Shown piece by piece: positions 57,129 through 64,000 of a DNA stretch of 64,000 nt (positions are counted from its first letter, which is position 1; the number at the start of each line of letters is the position of its first letter). The notes beneath the pieces are model-generated. The model did no database searches. It worked only from the letters and a program-made list of their open reading frames with translations, and was not told the DNA's origin. Made by a program: the position numbers and the translations under genes. The stretch is taken from the NCBI RefSeq assembly GCF_025465945.1, contig NZ_JANLNW010000020.1, forward strand, positions 62,001 to 126,000. The letters run 5' to 3'. Source of the stretch: Pseudomonas sp. 6D_7.1_Bac1. GTDB lineage: Bacteria; Pseudomonadota; Gammaproteobacteria; Pseudomonadales; Pseudomonadaceae.

Positions 57129-57221
57129 ATCGCGAGCAAGCCCGCTCCCACAGGGAGTTGGTGGTGAACACAAAATGCATGAACACCCGAGATCCACTGT
57201 GGGAGCGAGCCTGCTCGCGAT
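57129..57221. repeat. REP doublet between priA and argS
   Basis: Inverted units at 57129-57152 (with one change) and 57198-57221, CCCACA ends facing. The region 56997-57234 otherwise holds nothing I recognise; it must include the argS promoter. Confidence 0.88.
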
Positions 57222-57234
57222 GGCGATCTTCAAA

Positions 57235-59469
57235 TCAATACAAATCGACAGGATCAACATCCAGCGACCAGCGCACCTGCCGCCCGCTCGGCATCTGTTC
57301 CAGCGCCAGCAGCCAGGCGCTCAGCAAACGATGCAGCGGTGCCCGAGCCGTAGCTTGCAGCAACAATTGCGCACGATAACGCCCGGCCCGGCGTTCCATC
57401 GGCGCCGGCACCGGTCCCAGCAACTCGATCCCTGTCAGACTCTGCTCATCCAGCAATCGTTCAGCCTCGCTGCAGGCTTCATCGAGGAAGCTTTCGGCCT
57501 GCCCCGGTTTGTGCGCTTCGGCCCGCAACAGCGCCAGGTGCGCGAACGGTGGCAGCCCGGCGGAACGACGCTCGCTCAAGGCCTGTTCGGCAAAGGCGAA
57601 ATAACCTTGTTCGGTGAGTTGCACCAACAGCGGATGGTCAGCCAAATGGGTCTGGATGATCACTTTGCCCGGCTCTTCGGCGCGGCCGGCACGACCCGCC
57701 ACTTGCACGATCAACTGGGCCATGCGCTCGCTGGCGCGGAAGTCACCGGAGAACAACCCGCCGTCGGCATCGAGAATCGACACCAGTGTCACCCGTGGGA
57801 AGTGGTGCCCCTTGGCGAGCATCTGCGTGCCCACCAAAATGCACGGCTTACCTTTCTGAATGGTCGCGAAGAGCTGATTCATCGCGTCTTTGCGCGAGGT
57901 ACTGTCGCGATCGACCCGCAACACCGGGTAGTCCGGGAACAGAATGCCCAAACGCTCTTCTGCGCGCTCGGTACCGGCGCCCACCGGTCGCAAATCGACT
58001 TTGCCGCAGGTTGGGCAATGCCGAGGGACGCGCTCGACGTAGCCGCAATGGTGGCAACGCAGCTCGCCGGAGCGCTGGTGCACGGTCATTCGCGCATCGC
58101 AGCGCTGGCATTCGGACATCCAGCCGCAATCGTGACAGAGCAGGGTGGGCGCAAAGCCGCGACGGTTGAGGAACACCAATACTTGCTGGCCGGCGGCGAG
58201 TGTCTGGCCGATCGCCTGTTGCATCGGGCCGGAAATGCCGCTGTCCAGCGGACGGCTTTTGACGTCCAGGCGCAGGAAGCGAGGTTGTTTCGCCCCGCCG
58301 GCGCGCTCGTTCAAGCGCAGGAGTCCGTAACGACCGGTGTAGGCGTTGTGCAGGCTTTCCAGTGATGGCGTCGCCGAGCCGAGGACAATCGGGATGTTTT
58401 CCTGCCGTGCTCGCACCAACGCCAGGTCACGGGCGTGATAGCGCAAACCTTCCTGCTGTTTATAAGAGCCATCGTGCTCTTCATCGATGATGATCAGTCC
58501 GGGGTTCTTCATTGGCGTGAACAGTGCCGAGCGGGTGCCGATAATAATGTCGGCCTCGCCATCCCGGGCGGCGAGCCAGGATTCCAGGCGTTCGCGGTCG
58601 TTGACGGCCGAATGCACCAGGGCGATACGCGCATTGAAGCGCTGCTCGAAGCGCGCCAGGGTCTGCGGCCCGAGGTTGATTTCGGGGATCAGCACCAGCG
58701 CTTGCTTGCCGGCCTCAAGGGTTTCGCGGATCAGTTGTAAATAGACTTCGGTCTTGCCGCTGCCGGTGACGCCGGCCAGCAGGAACGCGTGGAAACTGTC
58801 GAAACCTGCGCGGATCGCTTCATACGCGGCGCGTTGCTCCGGGTTCAGCGGCAGCTCCGGTTGCGCCAGCCAGTGTTCGTGGCGCTCGCTCGGCGCGTTT
58901 TTGCGGATATCCACCTTCACCAGTTCTTTGGCCAACAGCAGGTCGAGACTGTCCTTGCTCAGCATCAACTTGCTCAGCAACTGATGGGCAACGCCGTGAG
59001 GATGCTGGGCCAGGGTCGCCAGGGCTTCGCGCTGACGCGGAGCACGGGCGATGCGCGGGTCATCCAGTTTGGCGCCCGGAGTGATCGACCAGAAGCGTTC
59101 CTGGCGAGCTTCGGCCAGTTCACCCTGGCGCAACAGGACCGGCAGCGCCCAGCTCAAGGTGTCACCGAGGCTGTGCTGATAATACTGGGACGTCCACAGG
59201 CACAGCTTGAACAGCGCCGCCGGCAACGGTGGCGTGGCGTCGAGCAAAGCCAATGCCGGCTTGAGCTTGTCGGCCGGGACTTCGCTGTGACTGGTGACTT
59301 CCACCAGTATCCCGATCATCTCGCGGCGGCCGAACGGCACCCGCAGCCGCATGCCCGGATGCAGGTGCGCGCGCAGGACGCCGGCCGGGGCACGGTAGTC
59401 GAACAGGCGGCGCAGAGGCGAAGGCAAGGCGAGGCGCAAAATGGCGTCGGGCACGCGGGGGGATCTCAT
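57235..59469 (-). CDS. priA: Primosomal replication protein N' (PriA helicase)
   Basis: A 744-residue superfamily 2 helicase that restarts stalled replication forks. It has an N-terminal 3'-DNA-binding domain (residues 1-110), Walker A LAGVTGSGKTEVY near 235, and Walker B IIIDEEHDGSYK near 333. The zinc-binding cluster (CHDCGWMSECQRCDARM ... CHHCGYVERVPRHCPTCG, eight Cys, about 455-500) is intact, as is the GTQMLAKGHHFPRVTLV motif. The start at 59469 gives typical length. On the minus strand, divergent from rpmE. Confidence 0.96.
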   Translation of the reverse strand: MRSPRVPDAILRLALPSPLRRLFDYRAPAGVLRAHLHPGMRLRVPFGRREMIGILVEVTSHSEVPADKLKPALALLDATPPLPAALFKLCLWTSQYYQHSLGDTLSWALPVLLRQGELAEARQERFWSITPGAKLDDPRIARAPRQREALATLAQHPHGVAHQLLSKLMLSKDSLDLLLAKELVKVDIRKNAPSERHEHWLAQPELPLNPEQRAAYEAIRAGFDSFHAFLLAGVTGSGKTEVYLQLIRETLEAGKQALVLIPEINLGPQTLARFEQRFNARIALVHSAVNDRERLESWLAARDGEADIIIGTRSALFTPMKNPGLIIIDEEHDGSYKQQEGLRYHARDLALVRARQENIPIVLGSATPSLESLHNAYTGRYGLLRLNERAGGAKQPRFLRLDVKSRPLDSGISGPMQQAIGQTLAAGQQVLVFLNRRGFAPTLLCHDCGWMSECQRCDARMTVHQRSGELRCHHCGYVERVPRHCPTCGKVDLRPVGAGTERAEERLGILFPDYPVLRVDRDSTSRKDAMNQLFATIQKGKPCILVGTQMLAKGHHFPRVTLVSILDADGGLFSGDFRASERMAQLIVQVAGRAGRAEEPGKVIIQTHLADHPLLVQLTEQGYFAFAEQALSERRSAGLPPFAHLALLRAEAHKPGQAESFLDEACSEAERLLDEQSLTGIELLGPVPAPMERRAGRYRAQLLLQATARAPLHRLLSAWLLALEQMPSGRQVRWSLDVDPVDLY

Positions 59470-59525
59470 TGAACGGGCGGTAAAGAAGGGCCGGAGCCTA
59501 GCAGACGGTCGGAGTGAGGCATAGC

Positions 59526-59553
59526 TTGCGTGATTGCAAAGGTCTGGTAGAAT
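59526..59553 (+). promoter_or_regulatory. Sigma-70 promoter candidate of rpmE
   Basis: TTGCGT (59526-59531), a 16-base spacer, and TAGAAT (59548-59553) preceded by TGG, giving an extended -10 look. The leader of about 65 bases contains an inverted CAACA/TGTTG repeat at about 59579-59596. Confidence 0.5.
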
Positions 59554-59623
59554 CCGCGGCCTAATTACGTGCGGTATTCAACAATAGTGTTGAGTGGCGG
59601 CACGCTAGCCCGAGGAAGACACC

Positions 59624-59839
59624 ATGAAAGCCGATATCCATCCAACATACGAAATCACCGCAGTTACCTGCAGCTGTGGCAACAAGTTCGAAACTCGTTC
59701 GAACCTGGCCAAGCCTCTGGCGATCGACGTATGCAACGAGTGCCACCCGTTCTACACCGGTAAGCAGAAGACTCTGGATACTGGCGGCCGTGTACAGAAG
59801 TTCGCCGATCGTTTCGGTGCTTTCGGCAAAAAAGCCTAA
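59624..59839 (+). CDS. rpmE: 50S ribosomal protein L31, zinc-binding (C+) form
   Basis: A 71-residue ribosomal protein of the large subunit. The conserved start [20 protein letters not shown] and the [13 protein letters not shown] segment are present. Cys residues near 16, 18, 37 and 40 form the zinc site of the C+ type, so this is the zinc-replete paralogue, often replaced by the C- form under zinc limitation. RBS GAGGAAG before ATG 59624. Transcribed divergently from priA, and ends at a terminator that overlaps the next open frame. Confidence 0.97.
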   Translation: MKADIHPTYEITAVTCSCGNKFETRSNLAKPLAIDVCNECHPFYTGKQKTLDTGGRVQKFADRFGAFGKKA

Positions 59840-59880
59840 GGCTGATCTTTTTGGAGGGTCGTTTCGGCTTCTCCGGATTG

Positions 59881-60081
59881 ATGAAAAAGGCGTCCCTCGC
59901 GGGCGCCTTTTTTATGTCTGCGGTTTGGCTCTCCAGTGCCCTGGCCCATTTCTACAGCGCCAACGGTGCCAATCTCCAAGCGCAGAGGCTCGCTGAAGGC
60001 CTCGGTTATGTTGCTTCTGACCCATCCGGCCATGCTTCAAACGGCGCCTCAAGAAAAAATTGTAGACATTTTTTAATATGA
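59881..60081 (+). pseudogene. Internally deleted thermonuclease-family gene
   Basis: A 66-codon frame. It begins with a good signal peptide (MKKASLAGAFFMSAVWLSSA). It then passes at once into LAHFYSANGANLQAQRLAEGL, which resembles a block near the C-terminus of secreted staphylococcal-nuclease-like proteins (LAHLY-x-x-x-G-x-N-L-E-A-Q-x-L-x-x-G-L-G). The catalytic core with the D-G-D and R residues between these parts is missing, and the tail (SDPSGHASNGASRKNC) is not family-like. A nuclease gene is known at this place in other Pseudomonas (PA5048 between rpmE and malic enzyme, from memory). I read it as a relic of an in-frame deletion plus a broken end. Confidence 0.6.
59884..59912 (+). terminator. 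Rho-independent terminator of rpmE, inside the nuclease-relic start
   Basis: AAAAAGGCG (59884-59892) and CGCCTTTTT (59904-59912) are perfect inverted arms with a GC-rich loop (CCCTCGCGGG) and a T run. It starts 45 bases after the rpmE stop and overlaps codons 2-11 of the nuclease remnant. Confidence 0.88.
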
Positions 60082-60142
60082 TTGTGAACAGTTAAGCCCT
60101 TGTGTTCCGTGGCTCTTGGCCCAAAGTCGTAGGGTAGGGCTC

Positions 60143-60171
60143 TTGACAGGGGTGACTGGTCAGTCTTGTAG
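60143..60171 (+). promoter_or_regulatory. Weak sigma-70 promoter candidate for malic enzyme
   Basis: TTGACA (60143-60148) is a perfect -35, but the hexamer 17 bases on (TTGTAG) is a poor -10. It lies in the 153-bp gap between the nuclease relic and the malic enzyme gene, where a promoter must be. Confidence 0.3.
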
Positions 60172-60234
60172 GGACTTTGCGACACGAGTATCCTCGGCGG
60201 TCCGTCTGTCCAACAGTAAAAGCGGAATGCCCAC

Positions 60235-61503
60235 ATGTCTGATTTGAAAACTGCCGCTCTCGAATATCACGCCCATCCTCGTCCAGGGAAGCTGAGTGTC
60301 GAGCTCACCAAGGCCACCGCTACCGCCCGCGATCTGTCGCTGGCCTACAGCCCCGGCGTAGCCGAACCAGTACGCGAAATCGCCCGCGACCCTGAACTGG
60401 CCTACAAATACACCGGCAAAGGCAACCTGGTTGCAGTCATTTCCGATGGCACCGCGATTCTCGGCCTGGGTAACCTGGGTCCATTGGCTTCCAAGCCGGT
60501 GATGGAAGGTAAAGGCGTGCTGTTCAAGCGCTTTGCCGGTATCGACGTGTTCGACATCGAAGTCGACTCCGAAAGCCCGCAAGCCTTCATCGACACCGTC
60601 AAGCGTATCTCCATCACCTTCGGTGGCATCAACCTGGAAGACATCAAGGCACCTGAGTGCTTTGAGATCGAACGTGCTCTGATCGAGCAGTGCGACATTC
60701 CGGTGTTCCACGATGACCAGCACGGTACCGCGATCGTGACCGCTGCCGGCATGATCAATGCCCTGGAAATCGCTGGCAAAACCCTGCCGGAAGCCAAGAT
60801 CGTCTGCCTGGGTGCCGGTGCTGCCGCCATCTCCTGCATGAAGTTGCTGGTGAGCATGGGTGCCAACATCGAAAACATCTTCATGGTTGACCGTACCGGT
60901 GTGATCCACTCCGGCCGTGACGACCTGAACCAGTACAAGGCTGTCTTCGCTCACGCGACTGACAAGCGCACCCTGGCAGACGCCCTGACCGGCGCAGACG
61001 TGTTCGTCGGCCTGTCCGGTCCGAACCTGCTGAGCGCTGAAGGCCTGAAGTCCATGGCGGCCAACCCGATCGTGTTCGCGTGCTCGAACCCGGACCCGGA
61101 AATCTCCCCGGAACTGGCTCACGCTACCCGTGACGACGTGATCATGGCCACCGGTCGTTCGGACTACCCGAACCAGGTGAACAACGTACTGGGCTTCCCG
61201 TTCATCTTCCGTGGTGCCCTGGACGTTCGCGCCAAGCGCATCAACGAAGAAATGAAAGTGGCTGCGGCCAACGCCCTGCGTGAACTGGCCAAGCTGCCAG
61301 TGCCTCAGGAAGTGTGTGACGCTTACGGTGGCATCAAGCTGGAATTCGGTCGTGAGTACATCATCCCGAAACCAATGGATGCGCGTCTGATCACTGTGAT
61401 CTCCGATGCTGTGGCCAAGGCTGCGATCGAGACCGGTGTGGCGACCCTGCCGTATCCGAAGAACTACCCGCTGAAAAGCGTGGATGATGTGTTCAACGGC
61501 TAA
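60235..61503 (+). CDS. maeB: NAD(P)-dependent malic enzyme (short form)
   Basis: A 422-residue malic enzyme that decarboxylates malate to pyruvate, making NADPH. It shows SLAYSPGVAEPVREIA near the N-terminus, the GDGTAILGLGNLG-type motif (SDGTAILGLGNLGPLASKPV), the metal/malate block FHDDQHGTAIV, and the nucleotide-binding GAGAAAISCMKLL. CSNPDPEISPE near the end is also typical. The protein stops at about 420 residues, so it lacks the C-terminal phosphotransacetylase domain of the long MaeB type; this is the usual Pseudomonas form. Ends in a strong terminator. Confidence 0.95.
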   Translation: MSDLKTAALEYHAHPRPGKLSVELTKATATARDLSLAYSPGVAEPVREIARDPELAYKYTGKGNLVAVISDGTAILGLGNLGPLASKPVMEGKGVLFKRFAGIDVFDIEVDSESPQAFIDTVKRISITFGGINLEDIKAPECFEIERALIEQCDIPVFHDDQHGTAIVTAAGMINALEIAGKTLPEAKIVCLGAGAAAISCMKLLVSMGANIENIFMVDRTGVIHSGRDDLNQYKAVFAHATDKRTLADALTGADVFVGLSGPNLLSAEGLKSMAANPIVFACSNPDPEISPELAHATRDDVIMATGRSDYPNQVNNVLGFPFIFRGALDVRAKRINEEMKVAAANALRELAKLPVPQEVCDAYGGIKLEFGREYIIPKPMDARLITVISDAVAKAAIETGVATLPYPKNYPLKSVDDVFNG

Positions 61504-61524
61504 GTCGTTGTAACGCTTCAACAG

Positions 61525-61558
61525 AAAGCCCCGGCTCTTGTGAGTCGGGGTTTTTTTA
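61525..61558 (+). terminator. Rho-independent terminator of malic enzyme
   Basis: CCCCGGCTC, loop TTGT, GAGTCGGGG (one G-U pair) followed by seven T, 22 bases after the stop codon. Confidence 0.93.
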
Positions 61559-61572
61559 TGCCTGTCATTTGC

Positions 61573-61702
61573 TGATATACACCCATCAAAACTGTGGGAG
61601 TGAGCCTGACAGCCGACCCATCTCCTGAATATGTACACCAATCAAAACGGTGGGAGCGAGCCTGCTCGCGATGGCGGCCTGACAGCCGACCAATCTCTTG
61701 CA
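61573..61702. repeat. Imperfect tandem duplication containing a REP unit
   Basis: Two direct copies of one stretch (ATCAAAAC-GTGGGAG-GAGCCTG...ACAGCCGACC) lie at about 61573-61627 and 61629-61702. The second copy contains a whole REP unit (61650-61672). The first lacks exactly 17 bases of it, bounded by CCTG at both ends. A near-inverted GGTGTACATATC follows at 61703. Confidence 0.75.
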
Positions 61703-61705
61703 GGT

Positions 61706-62050
61706 GTACATATCCATTCCTGCGGTAACGGCCACTTACGGTTTCGCCCTTACGGCGAGTCCCTTTTGTCAAACGCCCGGAGTGCCGGCCCAGCCAAAAG
61801 GAACCAAAAAGTCTCGCCCCAAGCGTACGGCCCCTCGCCTAGGCTCGGCGTACCCTTGCTCCGGCATTCATCAGGGGGCATCGCCTCCGGTCGGCTTCGC
61901 TTCGACCTCCTCTCGATGTGTCCGGCTACGCCGTACGGCGCTGCGCGCCCACCCCCTGATGAACACCTCCACTCGGCCTCCCGAAGGGGCGGGTAGATCA
62001 AGATCAAAGGCGGCAGGCGAGCTAACGCTCGGCCTGTTGAGTGGTGGGGT
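61706..62050. repeat. Long palindromic intergenic element, probable Pseudomonas repeat family
   Basis: About 345 bp with no supportable gene but dense symmetry. CATCAGGGGG (61869-61878) and CCCCCTGATG (61952-61961) are perfect 10-bp inverted arms around 73 bases. Within lies GGTCG..CGACC around GCTTCGCTT. A further hairpin CAGGCGAGC-TAAC-GCTC(G)GCCTG is near 62007-62029. I recognise this type of sequence (TTACGG-TTCGCC ... CATCAGGGGGCATCGCC ...) as recurring between genes in Pseudomonas genomes. Several overlapping open frames on both strands come from its high GC and should not be annotated as proteins. Confidence 0.6.
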
Positions 62051-62166
62051 TTGTGTAATTCCCGTAGGAAGAGGCTTGAACTCGATGACAGCATCGCGGG
62101 CAGCGTAGAAATCTCTGACAAGTCTTTAGGGTTGCCGCTCGGAAGGGCCGCGTCTAGCCTTTGAAC

Positions 62167-62377
62167 GTCGCTGCCAATTCAGCGACAGGGTGTGAGAACC
62201 CGGGAAATTCAGTAGGCGCAAAGCGCTAGCTCTACCATAATCGTCGCCGACGTTTTTCGTCTGCACCATGTGTTATGGCGGCTGTGTGCGGGCAGACTTC
62301 GGTCTGGCCGGGTGCCTACTACCGGTATTCTCACCCCGTTCACAGCTGCCACCTCTTTGCCGAGTGAGACCGGCAAG
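62167..62377 (+). ncRNA. Candidate structured leader RNA upstream of the DUF6124 gene
   Basis: The 300 bases before the DUF6124 start contain a chain of hairpins. (a) GTCGCTG/CAGCGAC, 7 bp, 62167-62186. (b) GGGT/ACCC, 62188-62201. (c) A closing stem of 11 bp, T-GGCGGCTGTG (62277-62287) with CACAGCTGCC-A (62342-62352) including one G-U pair. It encloses a UUCG-capped hairpin CAGAC-TTCG-GTCTG (62294-62307) and GGGTG/CACCC around 17 bases (about 62311-62337). (d) TTGCCG/CGGCAA, 62358-62377. The last ends 18 bases before the AGGAG ribosome-binding site. The three-way-junction form in (c) looks like a folded cis-regulatory RNA. No ligand is suggested. Confidence 0.6.
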
Positions 62378-62407
62378 TCGTGGCTCCCACTTCAGTAGGA
62401 GCAAAAC

Positions 62408-62797
62408 ATGGACAAGTTGATCCCCGATCCGCCAGAACACGACGACGTCTCCCCCTACGAATCCCTCGATTCAAAAAAGCTCCACGACGCCGCCCACCGC
62501 GCCCTCGATCACTACCTGAAACCCACGCTCGCCAAACTGCGCTTCAGCGATCTGCGCTCAGACCGTCTGTTTAGCGTTGCGCCCGACGTGGGTCTCGAAA
62601 GTCTGTTGGCCAATGCCTCGGAAGATCTGGCCTCAGTCAAGGTCATGGCCGCCGACCTGGCATTCGAGATCGAAGGTTCACGACGCAGTGTGGCGTTGGC
62701 GATTTGCCGAATGGTCGATGGCGCCTTGTTACTGGTGGACAGGGCGCTGGATGACTACAACCCGTCGGAGTCGGACCAGTTTTACGTCAAAGAGTAG
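62408..62797 (+). CDS. DUF6124 family protein
   Basis: A 129-residue soluble protein. Its N-terminus DPPEHDDVSPYESLDSKKLH followed by DAAHRALDHYL is the hallmark of the DUF6124 family, which to my knowledge occurs in several copies per genome in Pseudomonas. The middle (FSVAPDVGLESLLANASEDL) and the C-terminal helix (RRSVALAICRMVDGALLLVDRAL) also fit. It appears all-helical, with no signal peptide. Function unknown. ATG 62408 follows AGGAG. It is a single-gene unit: a structured leader before it and a terminator shared with ponA after it. Confidence 0.8.
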   Translation: MDKLIPDPPEHDDVSPYESLDSKKLHDAAHRALDHYLKPTLAKLRFSDLRSDRLFSVAPDVGLESLLANASEDLASVKVMAADLAFEIEGSRRSVALAICRMVDGALLLVDRALDDYNPSESDQFYVKE

Positions 62798-62817
62798 AAG
62801 CGCGAAGTCCAGAGGCT

Positions 62818-62853
62818 AAAAAGCCCCGCCTTCAATCGAAGAGCGGGGCTTTT
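62818..62853. terminator. Bidirectional terminator between the DUF6124 gene and ponA
   Basis: AAAAAGCCCCGC and GCGGGGCTTTT are inverted arms around a 13-base loop. A runs on the left and T on the right allow it to end both converging transcripts. Confidence 0.9.
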
Positions 62854-62869
62854 GGGTGGGGCTGTGTGA

Positions 62870-64000
62870 TCAGAACAAATCGATCGGCGCCGCTTCATCC
62901 GCTGGCAGCGGGCTGCCCGGGGCATTGCCGTTGCCCAGTTCGTTGACCGATGGCGGTGTGTCTTCGGCCTTGAACAGCTCGAAGTAGGCGCCTGGCGTGC
63001 TTGGCGTTGCTGCACGGCCACTGACCGGGTCAACCCGCAGGCTGAGGATGCCTTCAGGCTCAGCCTGGGTATGTGGCGGCATGCCTTTGAGCGCGGCGCC
63101 CATGTAGTTCATCCAGATTGGCAGCGCCACGGTGCCACCGAACTCGCGCTTGCCAAGGCTTTCCGGTTGGTCGAAACCGGTCCAGACCGTGGTCACGTAA
63201 TCGGCGTTGTAGCCCGAGAACCAGGCATCCTTGGATTCGTTGGTGGTCCCGGTCTTGCCCGCGATGTCGCTGCGGCCCAGTGCCAGGGCGCGACGCCCGG
63301 TACCGAGCTTGATCACATCTTCAAGCATGCTGTTGAGGATGAAGGTGGTGCGCCCGTCGATGATGCGTTCAGCCACGGCCGGCGCCTGCGCGGCGGCTTG
63401 TGTTGCTTGTGCGGCCGGGGCTTCGCCTGGCGTCGGGTTGACCGTAAAGGTGGCGTTGGCCGGCGCTGCAATCCCGCTGCTGGCGATATCGCCCTTCGGC
63501 ACGCTTGGCGGGTTGGCGACGAACAGCGTGTCACCGTTGCGGCTTTCGATCTTGTCGATGATGTAGGGGCTGATCTTGTAGCCGCCGTTGGCAAAGGTGC
63601 TCCAGCCAGTGGCGATTTCCATCGGTGTCAGCGTTGCGGTACCCAAGGCCAGCGAGAGGTTGCGCGGCAGGTCCTGTTTGTTGAAACCGAACTTGCTGAT
63701 GTAGTCGATGGTGCGATCGACGCCCATCGCCTGGAGCAGGCGGATCGACACCAGGTTGCGCGACTTGTAGAGCGCCTCACGCATGCGGATCGGGCCGAGG
63801 AAGGTGTTGGTGTCGTTCTTCGGACGCCAGACCTTGTCCAGGTACTCGTCGACGAACACGATCGGTGCGTCGTTTACCAGGCTCGCCGGGGTGTAGCCGT
63901 TGTCCAGCGCAGCGCTGTAGACGAATGGTTTGAAGCTCGAGCCCGGTTGGCGCTTGGCCTGCATTGCGCGGTTGTAGTTGCTCTGCTCGAAAGCGAAACC
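62870..64000 (-). CDS. ponA: Penicillin-binding protein 1A, C-terminal part (5' end outside window)
   Basis: The last 376 residues of a class A penicillin-binding protein, open to the window edge. It holds most of the transpeptidase domain: the catalytic S-x-x-K in RQPGSSFKPFVYSAAL, the S-x-N-like SRNLVSIRLLQAMGV, and the K-T-G motif in DIAGKTGTTNESKDAWF. The tail (GSPLPADEAAPIDLF) is typical of Pseudomonas PBP1A. A Pro/Ala-rich insertion (PTPGEAPAAQATQAAAQAPA) lies before the K-T-G part. The enzyme crosslinks peptidoglycan in the periplasm; the N-terminal glycosyltransferase lies beyond position 64000. Confidence 0.95.
   Translation of the reverse strand, partial: GFAFEQSNYNRAMQAKRQPGSSFKPFVYSAALDNGYTPASLVNDAPIVFVDEYLDKVWRPKNDTNTFLGPIRMREALYKSRNLVSIRLLQAMGVDRTIDYISKFGFNKQDLPRNLSLALGTATLTPMEIATGWSTFANGGYKISPYIIDKIESRNGDTLFVANPPSVPKGDIASSGIAAPANATFTVNPTPGEAPAAQATQAAAQAPAVAERIIDGRTTFILNSMLEDVIKLGTGRRALALGRSDIAGKTGTTNESKDAWFSGYNADYVTTVWTGFDQPESLGKREFGGTVALPIWMNYMGAALKGMPPHTQAEPEGILSLRVDPVSGRAATPSTPGAYFELFKAEDTPPSVNELGNGNAPGSPLPADEAAPIDLF

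Noticed and set aside
61631..62121. Three overlapping open frames (121, 136 and 123 codons) on both strands in the malic enzyme-DUF6124 gap
   Set aside because: Overlapping frames on both strands in palindromic, high-GC repeat DNA, with low-complexity Arg/Pro/Ser content and no ribosome-binding site in the right place.

Overview
The window is a gene-dense piece of a Pseudomonas chromosome, most likely of the P. fluorescens group. Three things point there: the high-GC codon usage, the medium-chain PHA locus (phaC1-phaZ-phaC2-phaD facing phaI-phaF), and the many copies of a Pseudomonas REP palindrome (core GAGCGAGCCTGCTCGC). From memory, most of the gene order is colinear with the PAO1 region running from ponA to the hut locus. 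Nothing looks like a prophage, integron, plasmid or CRISPR array. The unusual material is intergenic, regulatory or decayed.

Layout. (1) 1-11 kb: end of a glycogen phosphorylase, two membrane/envelope proteins of unknown role (DUF2339, DUF3999), fructose-1,6-bisphosphatase, a DUF924 protein, a dCache chemoreceptor, a small lipoprotein and a lipocalin. (2) 11-26 kb: a complete histidine-utilisation (hut) locus. hutF diverges from hutC-hutD; then come hutU, an NCS1 permease, hutW-hutV, hutH, an APC permease, hutI, hutG and an orphan choline-type binding protein. A 39-codon remnant before hutW looks like the tail of a lost binding-protein gene (hutX). The region before hutU carries a readable control array: an outer inverted repeat, an NtrC-like site, a sigma-54 -24/-12 promoter and a HutC operator. 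(3) 26-36 kb: an esterase, pip-dtd, opgG-opgH and a polar amino-acid ABC transporter operon.

(4) 36-44.4 kb, minus strand: an HBM-type chemoreceptor, then a packed series transcribed ubiE-ubiJ-ubiB-hisI-hisE-tatA-tatB-tatC-rsmE, with starts and stops often overlapping. (5) 44.5-52.3 kb: the PHA locus. Granule proteins phaI-phaF and a small PHA-system protein are on the plus strand; phaC1-phaZ-phaC2-phaD are on the minus strand behind a sigma-54-type promoter and a nested palindrome. (6) 52.4-59.5 kb, minus strand: priA, argS, a SPOR protein, hslV-hslU and a DUF971 protein. (7) 59.6-64 kb: rpmE, an internally deleted nuclease gene, malic enzyme, about 900 bp of structured non-coding DNA leading into a DUF6124 gene, and the C-terminal part of ponA running off the window.

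The genes mostly serve central and nitrogen metabolism: histidine to glutamate plus formate through the five-step route with HutF and HutG, carbon storage as PHA, and envelope upkeep. The best candidates for undescribed biology are the multi-hairpin leader before the DUF6124 gene with the repeat next to it, the control array at hutU, the nested palindrome before phaC1, and two gene remnants (hutX-like and nuclease).
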